Assembly: GCA_000436695.1 (NCBI GenBank)
Contig: HF992583.1
Location: 10,222-21,405, forward strand
DNA from: Prevotella sp. CAG:1185
Lineage (GTDB): Bacteria; Bacteroidota; Bacteroidia; Bacteroidales; Bacteroidaceae
Direction: 5' to 3'
DNA length: 11,184 nt
Shown piece by piece: positions 1 to 7,192 of this stretch (within the stretch, counting starts at the first letter, position 1; every line of letters starts with the position of its first letter). The notes under the pieces are model-generated. The model searched no databases. It worked only from the letters and a program-made list of their open reading frames with translations, and was not told the origin of the DNA. The translations under genes and the position numbers were made by a program.

Positions 1-1
1 C

Positions 2-298
2 GGTATGAACAAGGCTCAGCGTATCATGACTTACGACAGCGGTTCTACTCATGCCATGACTCTTACTGCCGTTGACCTCGACGCTAAGGGCAACCCGACA
101 AAGTGGAAGGTTGAGAACAGCTGGGGCGCCGACTGGGGCCAGAAGGGGTGTCTGATAATGACTAACGACTGGTTTAACGAGTATATGTTCCGTCTCGTTG
201 TCGACAAGAAGTATGTTCCTGCCAAGACTCTTAAGCAGTATGATCAGAAGCCTGTTATGGTTATGCCTGAAGATCCGCTGTTCTTGCCGGATGAATGA
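2..298 (+). CDS. pepC: Aminopeptidase C (bleomycin-hydrolase-like C1 peptidase), 3' end only
   Basis: This is the C-terminal end of a papain-fold cysteine aminopeptidase; the gene continues left of the window. The frame is open from base 2 and ends in TGA. Two of the three catalytic residues are visible: His in STHAMTL, and Asn in VENSWGADWGQKG, the usual Asn-Ser-Trp-Gly signature. The catalytic Cys lies in the missing part. The tail with DWF, a Met/Phe-rich strand and a short Leu-Pro-rich end matches the PepC/bleomycin hydrolase C terminus, where the last residues reach into the active site. Family members trim N-terminal residues from peptides. The terminator at 484-521 probably ends this transcript. 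The family is secure; cellular location cannot be judged without the N terminus. Confidence 0.88.
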   Translation, partial: GMNKAQRIMTYDSGSTHAMTLTAVDLDAKGNPTKWKVENSWGADWGQKGCLIMTNDWFNEYMFRLVVDKKYVPAKTLKQYDQKPVMVMPEDPLFLPDE

Positions 299-308
299 TT
301 TCCTTTTA

Positions 309-452
309 GGAGTTAAGGAGTAATGGAGTTAAGGAGTTAAGACAAATGACTTGACGATTAAAAAGTAGTTAAAGTAGTTATAAGTAGTTAAAGGAGTTAA
401 AGCCATATGCCTTGTGGCTTTCTTGATGATTGTTAACTACTAAGATTAACTC
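309..452. repeat. Intergenic repeat element A: GGAGTTAA/AGTAGTTA tandem units flanking a hairpin
   Basis: This fills most of the gap after pepC. Direct units read GGAGTTAA (309-316, 325-332, 333-340, 393-400) and AGTAGTTA (364-371, 373-380, 383-390). They are followed by a hairpin, AAAGCCA (399-405) paired with TGGCTTT (415-421) around a 9-base loop. Inverted copies of the unit follow: TTAACTAC (433-440) and TTAACTC (446-452). The whole is therefore a loose inverted repeat with a hairpin core. The core contains CCATATGCCTTGT (403-415), which also occurs on the other strand inside the inverted repeat at 5359-5460. No ORF is credible here. It looks like a REP- or MITE-like intergenic element; that interpretation is inferred. 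Confidence 0.6.
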
Positions 453-483
453 TTTGATTTGTATCTTACTCATACTTAAAAAT

Positions 484-521
484 AAAATCCGTCGGCCATC
501 TTTTGTCCGGCGGATTTTTTT
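484..521. terminator. Bidirectional intrinsic terminator between pepC and the TonB-plug gene
   Basis: AATCCGTCGG (486-495) pairs with CCGGCGGATT (507-516) with one G-T wobble, around an 11-base loop. A run of T follows on the + strand. On the - strand the stem is followed by TTTTATTTTTAAG, so it can stop transcripts from both sides. The genes on either side converge on it. Confidence 0.85.
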
Positions 522-547
522 ATGCCTATGAATATAAAATATTTGCT

Positions 548-3121
548 TTAGAACTTCAGGTTTATGCCTGCCATCACTGTGCGGCCTCTCAACGGAACGC
601 GCAGGAATGTGTAGTTTGAACCTTGATATGACGAAATCTCGTAGCTTTCGCGGTTAAGCAGGTTTATGGCTGTGAGCGTTACGCTGAGCGTCTTGCTGAA
701 GTCATATTTTGCTCCGGCGTTCAGAAACAGGTTGGTTGAATATTGGTCGTGGGTTATCTCGTATGTGGTTCCGGCAGCGTCGGCATACAGGCGCAAGGCT
801 TTTATCGGCATAAAGTCGAGGCTTAGTGAGCAGTATGCGTTTTTCAGAACGTTGTCTGTTGACGAGAAAGCGTCGGGGCGTTTCCATGTTATGTTGCCCG
901 CAACGGTAAGGTTTGCTGTCAGCCAACTAAGTTTGTCCCATGACGCACCCACTTGCGCGTTGGCGGCATTATATCTTATATAGCCTTCAACGCCATTCTG
1001 TGAGGCAAGCGTCTTGTTGTAAGAGTAAGAGACATAGCCTTTAAGCGTGAACCTTGCGTTGCGCCATATCTTCTTAACGTTGCCGACACCGCTGAATGAT
1101 GTGTGCATATTGTCGCCCCATACAGGATTTATCAGCGTCAGGTCGCCTGCATAAAAATAACTGAAATAACGGTCCTGATTAATCTGCTGCCAAATGGCAT
1201 ACACGTTCCATGACAGCATTGTTGCCGTGTTGAGCCACGATAACCGTATGCTGGCAGTCTTTGTGCGGCTGAACGACATCGAGTCAGTGCCTAGCGTATA
1301 GGTGCGGTAGTTGTTCATCATTGCTCCATAGAAAGGAACGCTCCGTGTGTCGGCATTGCGTATGATGCCCACTGACGCGTCGACAGATGCCATTGTGCTG
1401 AGCTTATAGTCGATGTCGAGCATAGGCGAGAACATCACCTTGTGCGTATTTATGCCGCGCATCGGGTACGAATAAGAAATATATTCCACCGGCAGGGTGA
1501 GCGTCAGCGAGCCGTCGGGCAGGTTATATTCGTATTTCGGTTCGAGGGTGTGAAGCCAGTAGCTGCCCGTCATATCGTCCTTAACACCGCTCATGGTTGT
1601 CTCGTTGCGCTTGTATTCCATAATGTAACCGATGCCGAGACTGCCGCCGAAAAGGCTGAAGTTGGTGCCTATGCGGTTGCGCGTAAACAGGTTGCGCAGT
1701 CTTGCGGTATAGTCTGTCGGCAATTTTTCATCGTCAGATGTAACTCCGAGCCGTTCGCGCGAGCCGTAAAGGCGCACTATCGACGACACGTCGAAGAGCA
1801 TCGCGTCGGTGTTGATTGTAGCTTCGAGTATGTTCTGCACGTCATATTGCTTGCGCTTTACCTGCTCCTGCAATGTGCCTATGTTGCTGCTGCCGTTGTT
1901 TAGGGCATCGCCTAGTCCTAACGTTGCCGACGCTTCATCCGTGAGATACATGCTCTTTGTGTTCTGTTCATAGCGCAAAATGCCCTTCACAAGGTCGTTC
2001 TTGTTGTGTATGTCGTTGTTTTCAAACACGTTTACCGTATCCTCCTTGGCAGTGTAACTATTGAAAATACTGTCCTGCTGCAGTCCGCTGTCATGATAAT
2101 ACATCACATTCATGCGCAGCGTCTTTTCCTGTGTGAAGGCGTGCAGATAGTTAAGTCCTGCGTAATACGACTTGTTTTTAAGATAATACAGCTGCGAGAT
2201 TGGCGGCGTCTGTGCCGTTGGCGAGTACATGAAAGGCGCGGGCAGGGGCTCAGTGGTGTACATTCCCGTATAGCTGTTCATTCCTCGGGTAAGACTCTCC
2301 AGACTTATTCCGCAGTTGTTCATCATTCCTGTGAACAGCAGCTGGTTCTTCTTGTTTATGTTTATTGCCGTCAGTCGGTTGTCCCATGTCACGGGACTTC
2401 CGCCTATGTTGCCGTCGGCCTCGCCGAAGGGGCGCGCCTTGTAGCCTCGCTTCAGTTTCAGGTTGAGCGTTGCGCGGTCGTTGCTCACCTTGCCTTCAAG
2501 GGCCTTTATCGGCTGGTTGCGCTCCATTATCTGCACCTGCGCCACTGCTTCGGCAGGCATGTTCTGCGTAGCCTGGTTATATTGTGCGCCCATGAGGTCG
2601 AGTCCTTCTATGTTCACTTTGTTTATCGGCTTGCCCTGATAGCTTATTTCTCCGCTGTTGCTTACCTCTATGCCCGGCATCCGCTTCAGCACGTCTTCTA
2701 TGCTTCGGTCCTGTTTCTGTCGGAAGGCGTCAACATTATACAGCAGCGTGTCCTTGCGGCGTGTTATAGGGTCGGCTGTCACGGTTACGTTTTTCAGTTC
2801 TACGGCCTTGCGCTCCAGTCGTGCGTCATACACGGCGCAGCCTTCTTTGAGCTGTATGCGCCGCGTCTCGTAGCCGAGAAACGCAAACTCAATCTGCCGT
2901 CCGCCGTTCACGGCTTTCAGACTGTATATTCCGTCTCTTCTTGTCAGCGCGTATGCAAGTAGCGAGTCCTTGCCGTCCAGCAGTTTGCACGTAACGTTGC
3001 CTACGGCTTTTCCGGCAGTATCGGTAACTTTTCCCGAATAGGCCGTCATGTCATTCTGAGCCGCCGCACTAACGCAGTCAAGCATCAGAGAAAACAATAT
3101 TAAGATAAAGTCTTTTACCAT
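548..3121 (-). CDS. TonB-plug outer-membrane beta-barrel protein with carboxypeptidase-like N-terminal domain
   Basis: An 857-residue outer-membrane protein. Residues 1-22 form a signal peptide with an Ala-rich end before QND. Residues about 27-107 form a carboxypeptidase-regulatory-like (beta-sandwich) domain, with SGKVTDTAGKAVGNV and later FAFLGYETRRI. Residues about 108-235 are a plug domain, containing VTVTADPI, IEDVLKRMPGIEV and NKVNIEGLDLMGAQY. The rest is rich in alternating aromatic strands and ends in a terminal Phe (GINLKF), as expected of a barrel inserted by the BAM machinery. I see no clear TonB box, so TonB dependence is not shown. It is the last gene of a unit with two GLPGLI genes. 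Its ATG overlaps the upstream stop in ATGGTAA, which suggests translational coupling, and this start also keeps the signal peptide. The substrate is unknown. Barrels of this type are known partners of GLPGLI genes in Bacteroidota. Confidence 0.88.
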   Translation of the reverse strand: MVKDFILILFSLMLDCVSAAAQNDMTAYSGKVTDTAGKAVGNVTCKLLDGKDSLLAYALTRRDGIYSLKAVNGGRQIEFAFLGYETRRIQLKEGCAVYDARLERKAVELKNVTVTADPITRRKDTLLYNVDAFRQKQDRSIEDVLKRMPGIEVSNSGEISYQGKPINKVNIEGLDLMGAQYNQATQNMPAEAVAQVQIMERNQPIKALEGKVSNDRATLNLKLKRGYKARPFGEADGNIGGSPVTWDNRLTAININKKNQLLFTGMMNNCGISLESLTRGMNSYTGMYTTEPLPAPFMYSPTAQTPPISQLYYLKNKSYYAGLNYLHAFTQEKTLRMNVMYYHDSGLQQDSIFNSYTAKEDTVNVFENNDIHNKNDLVKGILRYEQNTKSMYLTDEASATLGLGDALNNGSSNIGTLQEQVKRKQYDVQNILEATINTDAMLFDVSSIVRLYGSRERLGVTSDDEKLPTDYTARLRNLFTRNRIGTNFSLFGGSLGIGYIMEYKRNETTMSGVKDDMTGSYWLHTLEPKYEYNLPDGSLTLTLPVEYISYSYPMRGINTHKVMFSPMLDIDYKLSTMASVDASVGIIRNADTRSVPFYGAMMNNYRTYTLGTDSMSFSRTKTASIRLSWLNTATMLSWNVYAIWQQINQDRYFSYFYAGDLTLINPVWGDNMHTSFSGVGNVKKIWRNARFTLKGYVSYSYNKTLASQNGVEGYIRYNAANAQVGASWDKLSWLTANLTVAGNITWKRPDAFSSTDNVLKNAYCSLSLDFMPIKALRLYADAAGTTYEITHDQYSTNLFLNAGAKYDFSKTLSVTLTAINLLNRESYEISSYQGSNYTFLRVPLRGRTVMAGINLKF

Positions 3122-4017
3122 TTCTGTTCAAGCATATTACTCGGACGACGTGGATAATTAGCCTCTTGTGACACCCATTTGCCGTTCACTTTAGTCTTCA
3201 CTTTAAAAACTTCTATTGAGAGATTGTCATAGTTCTCTATATCGTTGCGGCACGAAGTTAGAGCTTCTTCGCGGCTTGCAGTCTTCAGCTTGCCCCAAAA
3301 CTCTTTTTCATAAAGATACATGTCGCGGTAAGAATGTGCCTTCTCCATGCCGGCATAGGTGAATATCCAGTTGCCTTTTGTGTCACGGATATCCATTATC
3401 AGTCCGGGCAGTCCGTTGAATATATACGGTCCGTAAGGCAGACTTATGTTGTCGGCATACCATGCCACATAATCTCTTCCGGCATAGCTGCATGTGGCTT
3501 TCTTGCAGGGAATGTCACTTATTATTGTGTCTCCCGCTGCAAGATTCCAGTCAATCTGTGGCGTGAAGGAGTATTCAAAGTTATATAAATTGTCATAAAA
3601 CTGCACTTTGGTCTGATAATCAGCAAGGTCAGTAATGCTAACTGTGTAATAGTTGATTCTGCCTATTGCTTCATTCCATGTTTTGATGGCTTGCCTGTCA
3701 CGTGCGTTTTTCTTGCTTTTTCCCATGTAAATATCCATCGAGTCGAGTGCAAGCTGATAATAGTCGCCATACTTTGTGTATTTATCTGATATTTGCAACA
3801 GTGTCTTTGCCTCGGTATATTTATCCGTCTTGGTGCTGTCTTTCAAGTATTTCAAGTCGTAATACACCGCGATTTTGGCTGTGTCGTACACTTCTTTTCT
3901 TATTTTTCTGTACGCATCCAGACCTCCGTCATAGCTTGTTATGCGTGGCATCTGTGCTTTTACAGACATAGGCAATGTGCATAAAATAGCGATTAATGAA
4001 GAAAATATCCGTTTCAT
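3115..4017 (-). CDS. GLPGLI family protein (copy 1, next to the barrel gene)
   Basis: A 300-residue secreted or periplasmic protein of the GLPGLI family (TIGR01200/Porph_ging type), whose biochemical function is unknown. Residues 1-21 are a signal peptide ending VKA before QMP. The family motif GLPGLI is at 202-207, inside LPYGPYIFNGLPGLIMDI, and is followed by NWIFT. A Cys pair, CKKATC (171-176), could form a disulfide. The C terminus is NMLEQKW. It is paralogous to the gene upstream (4048-4944): over the 50 residues from CKKATC to NWIFT I count 34 identities. It starts 30 bp after that gene's stop, and its own stop overlaps the barrel gene's start, so the three genes form one operon. A role as a periplasmic partner of the barrel is inferred from the conserved neighbourhood only. 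Confidence 0.9.
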   Translation of the reverse strand: MKRIFSSLIAILCTLPMSVKAQMPRITSYDGGLDAYRKIRKEVYDTAKIAVYYDLKYLKDSTKTDKYTEAKTLLQISDKYTKYGDYYQLALDSMDIYMGKSKKNARDRQAIKTWNEAIGRINYYTVSITDLADYQTKVQFYDNLYNFEYSFTPQIDWNLAAGDTIISDIPCKKATCSYAGRDYVAWYADNISLPYGPYIFNGLPGLIMDIRDTKGNWIFTYAGMEKAHSYRDMYLYEKEFWGKLKTASREEALTSCRNDIENYDNLSIEVFKVKTKVNGKWVSQEANYPRRPSNMLEQKW

Positions 4018-4047
4018 ATATTTTAGTTATAATTAATCATAAGTATT

Positions 4048-4944
4048 TTACCATTCCAGTTCAAGCATGTTTGTCGGGCGTGGTGCCATCATTTTATCAA
4101 AGTCGGGACCTTTCTTTACAACTGTCATAACTCCGCTTTCTATCGCAATGCTCACAAAATTTTCGTTTTCGTTACGGTAGGCAGATAAGGCCTTTTCTCT
4201 TGTTGTCTTTTTGTATTTCTTGTCCTTATAAAGATACATCATATCTGTTGGTGCGGCTTTTGATATGCCGTTGTTTGTGAATATCCAATTCAGCTTGTCG
4301 TCATACAGTTTCATAATGATTCCGGGCAGACCGCTGAAAACGAAAGGACCATAAGGCAGCGGCATGTTTTCGGCGTACCATGCTATGAAGTTGCGTCCGG
4401 CATATCGGCATGTCGCTTTTTTGCATGGGATGTTGTTTATCAGGGTGTCTCCAGGCAGCAAAGTCCATTGGATTTGTGGTGTGAGGTAGGTGTATTGGTA
4501 TTTGTTCAATGGTGATCTCAGTTGCACGGTAGTCTGTGAACTTTTCAGGTCGGCAAGCATGATGTAATCGAATGTCGTTTTCGTTACAAGCATATTGAAA
4601 TCATCATTTGCCTTCTTGTCGTGTGCGTTCTTTTTGCTTTTAGCAAGATAATTGTTTACGGAGTCTGCCTTTATTTTGTAGTAGTCGCCAAACCATGTGT
4701 AGTCGTCAGATATCATCAACAACGTTTGTCCGTCTTTGTATTTGTCCTTTTTAGTAGAGTCGGGCAAGAAACTCACTTTATAAAACACGTTGACATCTGT
4801 TGTGTCATAAAGAGTATGATTGATTTTTTTATACGCGTACATGCCTCCGTCCGGGCTTGTCATAAATGCTTTCCCAGTTTGTGCACGGCCTATATGGCAT
4901 AACAACAGGTATAATATTAAAACGCTGATGTGTTTCATTACCAT
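4048..4944 (-). CDS. GLPGLI family protein (copy 2, first gene of the unit)
   Basis: A 298-residue paralogue of the downstream gene. The signal peptide runs to about residue 21 (GRA before QTG). The Cys pair CKKATC is at 174-179. The name motif appears as GLPGII at 205-210, after LPYGPFVFS, followed by NWIFT. The C terminus is NMLELEW. Two starts are possible: ATG at 4944 (MVMKH) or ATG at 4938 (MKH). Both keep the signal peptide, and the second gives the more typical MK start. The presence of two copies beside one barrel gene indicates tandem duplication followed by divergence. The duplicates differ most in the N-terminal half and near the C terminus, where partner or ligand specificity may have shifted (inference). 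Function is unknown. Confidence 0.88.
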   Translation of the reverse strand: MVMKHISVLILYLLLCHIGRAQTGKAFMTSPDGGMYAYKKINHTLYDTTDVNVFYKVSFLPDSTKKDKYKDGQTLLMISDDYTWFGDYYKIKADSVNNYLAKSKKNAHDKKANDDFNMLVTKTTFDYIMLADLKSSQTTVQLRSPLNKYQYTYLTPQIQWTLLPGDTLINNIPCKKATCRYAGRNFIAWYAENMPLPYGPFVFSGLPGIIMKLYDDKLNWIFTNNGISKAAPTDMMYLYKDKKYKKTTREKALSAYRNENENFVSIAIESGVMTVVKKGPDFDKMMAPRPTNMLELEW

Positions 4945-5231
4945 TTTATGTTTATTTTCTTAGATATTTGTGGCGGTTTGGTTTGCTTAATCACAAAAGT
5001 CAATGCCGTTGGCTTTGTGTTTAGTTCTGTCGTCTGCGAAGTGTTTTTGTATGGCAAATATCTTAGCCTGCATAAATGATATGCTCAACACTTCTTTTTG
5101 CCTTCGTGTTGATGACGGCTTAGAATAACTCATTGAAGCAGAATCCGCCCGGTGTTGCAAACAAGTGATGCAAGGCTCGTGCATGGATGAAATATGCGTC
5201 GGGCTACAAGACTGATTGTAGAGGCCGACTG
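4945..5231 (-). other. Long leader region upstream of the GLPGLI unit
   Basis: There are 287 bp between a candidate -7 box (5232-5239, bottom strand) and the first GLPGLI gene. The only open frame of note is 4987-5184 on the - strand. It would encode a 65-residue basic, Ser-rich protein starting MHEPCITC, with no signal peptide, no recognisable domain and no clear ribosome site. I do not call it a gene. The region may be an untranslated leader or part of a dispersed repeat. I see no known riboswitch class. Confidence 0.35.
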
Positions 5232-5239
5232 CAAAATTA
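5232..5239 (-). promoter_or_regulatory. Candidate distal promoter (-7 box) for the GLPGLI/TonB-plug unit
   Basis: On the bottom strand the sequence reads TAATTTTG, a full match to the Bacteroidota -7 consensus TAnnTTTG. The DNA upstream (5240-5350) is very AT-rich. I see no convincing -33 TTTG at the right distance; the nearest, TTTA at 5263-5266, is 23 bases away. If used, transcription would start near 5225 and give a leader of about 280 bases. Confidence 0.4.
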
Positions 5240-5358
5240 CAAAAATCCTTTATATATATGTATAAACGCCAAATTTGGGGCTACATTTAACCAAGTTTTA
5301 ACATATTTAAATTTAGCGTGCCATTTATTTCTAAGTCTAAATTAAGTCTTGATAGTCT

Positions 5359-5460
5359 AAGTGAAGAACGAAGAGTGAAGAGTGAAAAATTCAAATGTAA
5401 ATTTGCCTTATAACAACAAGGCATATGGATTCTTCACTCTTCACTCTTCGTTCTTCACTT
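5359..5460. repeat. Intergenic repeat element B: 102-bp inverted repeat with 28-bp perfect arms
   Basis: The arms 5359-5386 and 5433-5460 are exact reverse complements over 28 bases. They are made of GAAGAGTGAAGAGTGAA-type short direct repeats. After one mismatch the pairing continues for several more bases. Inside is a second hairpin, TGCCTT (5404-5409) with AAGGCA (5418-5423). The stop codon of ddh begins 3 bases to the right, so a ddh transcript would run straight into this stem-loop, which could protect or end its 3' end. ACAAGGCATATGG (5416-5428) is the exact reverse complement of a 13-base core in element A after pepC. I read it as a member of a dispersed intergenic repeat family. Confidence 0.75.
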
Positions 5461-5463
5461 ATA

Positions 5464-6363
5464 TTATACCAAGTGGCTTATCAGCTCCTCGCGGTCGCCG
5501 GGCAGAAGGTCGATTACGGGGATTTCAACCATGGTGTAGCATCCGGGCTGCTGACGCATAGATGCGCGTGCAACGTTTACCAGCACCTGACCTGTCAGGG
5601 CAGGGTTGTTGATGCTCATGTTGAACTCCATGCGCTGGTTCTGAGTCTTTCCGCTAACGCCCTTGCGCACTAGGTTTACGCCGTGGCCCATGTCCTGCAC
5701 AGCGTCAACGCTGTCAACCTGCATAACGTATGTCTCGTCGCTTGCGAAATACGGGTCGGCCTTGATAGCCTTTGTAACCTCCTCAAGACTTGCGCCCTCT
5801 TCAAGCTCAACGTAAACCATGCGGCGGTGTATGCCTTCACCCTTAGGTATGGTCATAGACAGAGCGTTCTTTACGCCCTCTTTAGAGCGCACGCATACAG
5901 AGTGGCCCATGCTCATGCCCGGACCGAAGTTGGTATAGCTCAGTCCTTTTGGTGCAAGGCTCTGCATAAGAGTGCGCACAACGCTGTCCGAACCCGGGTC
6001 CCATCCTGCTGCAATAACAGCCACAGTGCCGTGTTCCTTGCATATCTTCATCAGGTTAGAGCGATATTCGCGTATGCTTGTGTGTATGTCGAAGCTGTCT
6101 ACGGTGTTGATGCCGAGCGGCAGAATTTTTGTTGCGTACTCCTCGCAGCTGCGTGTCGGTGTGGCAAGTATCGCCACGTCAACATCTTTCAGCTCAGTGA
6201 TGTCCTTCACCACTTCATAGTCAGCCAGCTCTGCCGGCTTGTTCTCTGCTCCGTGGCGTCTTACTATACCTGCAATCTCGAAGTCTTCAGCTGCCTCGAG
6301 CGCCTCAACTGTAAATTTGCCAATGTTGCCGTAGCCCACTACGGCTGCTCTGATTTTCTTCAT
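5464..6363 (-). CDS. ddh: meso-Diaminopimelate D-dehydrogenase
   Basis: A 299-residue cytoplasmic NADPH-dependent enzyme (EC 1.4.1.16). It reductively aminates L-2-amino-6-oxopimelate (tetrahydrodipicolinate) to meso-diaminopimelate in one step, supplying lysine and peptidoglycan. Residues 9-15 (VGYGNIG) form the Rossmann dinucleotide loop. Family signatures are VDSFDIH (88-94), GWDPG (120-124) and FGPGMSMGHS (146-155). The frame stays open upstream to 6468, but the extra 35 residues are AT-rich and atypical, and they cover the promoter. The ATG at 6363 puts MKKIRAAVVGYGNIG at the N terminus, as in the family. The gene is transcribed alone, divergently from the redox locus, and ends at inverted-repeat element B. 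Confidence 0.95.
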   Translation of the reverse strand: MKKIRAAVVGYGNIGKFTVEALEAAEDFEIAGIVRRHGAENKPAELADYEVVKDITELKDVDVAILATPTRSCEEYATKILPLGINTVDSFDIHTSIREYRSNLMKICKEHGTVAVIAAGWDPGSDSVVRTLMQSLAPKGLSYTNFGPGMSMGHSVCVRSKEGVKNALSMTIPKGEGIHRRMVYVELEEGASLEEVTKAIKADPYFASDETYVMQVDSVDAVQDMGHGVNLVRKGVSGKTQNQRMEFNMSINNPALTGQVLVNVARASMRQQPGCYTMVEIPVIDLLPGDREELISHLV

Positions 6364-6413
6364 ATAGCCTAAAGTTTTTTGATTTTTTATTGTTCTATTT
6401 CTTTTATTGAGTG

Positions 6414-6421
6414 CAAAGATA
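6414..6421 (-). promoter_or_regulatory. ddh promoter, -7 box
   Basis: The bottom strand reads TATCTTTG, matching TAnnTTTG, about 50 bases upstream of the ddh start at 6363. A -33 element is not clear. The box lies inside the longer open frame, which supports the shorter start for ddh. Confidence 0.6.
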
Positions 6422-6642
6422 ATGTAAATTTTCAGGAGAAGAAACAGTTGTATGTGTTTTTTCAACAATAAGCAGAGTTAATGTTATTAAACGTAACTGA
6501 AAATATTGTGTTTGTTACTTTTTGTGTTAAGTTCTATCTTAAACGCCTGAATACTGTAATGTTTCGGCTGCTTTTTGTTTCGTGTGCATGTTTTTGTTAC
6601 ATAATTTCATGCATGTCAAGTTTTCTTTTCATGCCGGCGATG

Positions 6643-6674
6643 ATTGTTTGATTTGAGCAACTTATGGTTTGATT
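6643..6674 (+). promoter_or_regulatory. Putative AraC-type operator upstream of the SnoaL-like gene
   Basis: Two direct TTTGATT half-sites (6647-6653 and 6668-6674) lie 21 bp apart, two helical turns, on the same strand. The 32-bp element matches 10024-10055 upstream of the aldo/keto reductase at 29 of 32 positions without gaps. AraC-family activators typically bind such direct repeats next to the core promoter. The assignment to the AraC gene at 9037-9939 is inferred. Confidence 0.65.
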
Positions 6675-6703
6675 CGCAAAAGTCACTTTCGTATTAAAAC
6701 TGC

Positions 6704-6711
6704 TAACTTTG
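6704..6711 (+). promoter_or_regulatory. Promoter -7 box of the SnoaL-like/flavodoxin/SDR unit
   Basis: TAACTTTG matches TAnnTTTG and lies 29 bp after the operator. The surrounding CTAACTTTGCG is identical to that at 10083-10093. No -33 TTTG is seen at the usual spacing, which fits an activator-dependent promoter. The remaining upstream DNA (6425-6642) is AT-rich and I see no gene in it. Confidence 0.65.
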
Positions 6712-6746
6712 CGGCAGATTAAAAATGGCAAACAAAAGAGGAAAAA

Positions 6747-7187
6747 ATGATGACACAACAGGAATTGCAAGACCGCGTGGCATTGAAGGATTTAGTAGAC
6801 CGCTATGCGACAGAATCAGACAAGAACAACCAAGACTATTATCGTGAAATATTCACTCCAGACATAAAGCTGAAAGTCTATTTCGGCGATACTCTCGGTA
6901 TGGACATCAACAATGTTGAAGACATGATAGCCAAGTATAAGGCCTTCGGCGCAGCCAAGGCATCATTTCATCAGAACGGACAGCAGGTGGTTGACTTTAT
7001 TGACGAGACACACGCCACAGGCATCTGCTATGCCATTGCCACCCTGGTAACTGAAGAAGACGGCAAAGACAGACTCACTATGCACGCCGTGCGCTATTAC
7101 GACAAGTATGTCAAGACAGACGGACGCTGGTGGATCTCCGAGCGCGAACAGCATTTTGTCTATACATCTGTCCCACCGTTGGTTTGA
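6747..7187 (+). CDS. SnoaL/NTF2-like fold protein
   Basis: A 146-residue cytoplasmic protein of the NTF2-like superfamily, SnoaL-like type. The layout is typical: an N-terminal helix (residues 4-35, LKDLVDRYATESDKNN...YYREIF), then DIKLKVYFG, a helix at 56-66 (NVEDMIAKYKA), and curved strands FHQNGQQVVDF (74-84), HATGICYAIATL and RYYDKYVKTDGRWWISER. This fold forms a pocket used by small isomerases, hydrolases and dehydratases. The substrate cannot be read from sequence. The AGAGG at 6737-6741 is a good ribosome site for the ATG at 6747; the next codon is also ATG. It is the first gene after the operator and promoter, followed after 5 bp by the broken flavodoxin gene. Confidence 0.82.
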   Translation: MMTQQELQDRVALKDLVDRYATESDKNNQDYYREIFTPDIKLKVYFGDTLGMDINNVEDMIAKYKAFGAAKASFHQNGQQVVDFIDETHATGICYAIATLVTEEDGKDRLTMHAVRYYDKYVKTDGRWWISEREQHFVYTSVPPLV

Positions 7188-7192
7188 GTGTC

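Noticed and set aside
452..460. TTTGATTTG near 455 as a further AraC half-site
   Set aside because: It is a single half-site without a partner at 21 bp and with no promoter behind it. AT-rich DNA gives such matches by chance.
2006..2962. Long + strand ORF opposite the TonB-plug gene
   Set aside because: It is a shadow of the barrel gene, with Cys/His/Val-rich composition and no domain. The same holds for the long frames opposite ddh, the SDR, the AraC-type and the aldo/keto reductase genes.
4987..5184. 65-residue - strand ORF upstream of the GLPGLI unit as a gene
   Set aside because: No domain, no signal peptide and no ribosome site. It lies in a probable leader, so I describe it under that region only.
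5359..5460. CRISPR array
   Set aside because: The short direct units have no spacers of even length and there are no cas genes. The structure is an inverted repeat.
6725..6746. ATG at 6725 as the start of the SnoaL-like gene
   Set aside because: It is out of frame with the conserved protein and lacks a ribosome site. The AGAGG at 6737-6741 fits the ATG at 6747.
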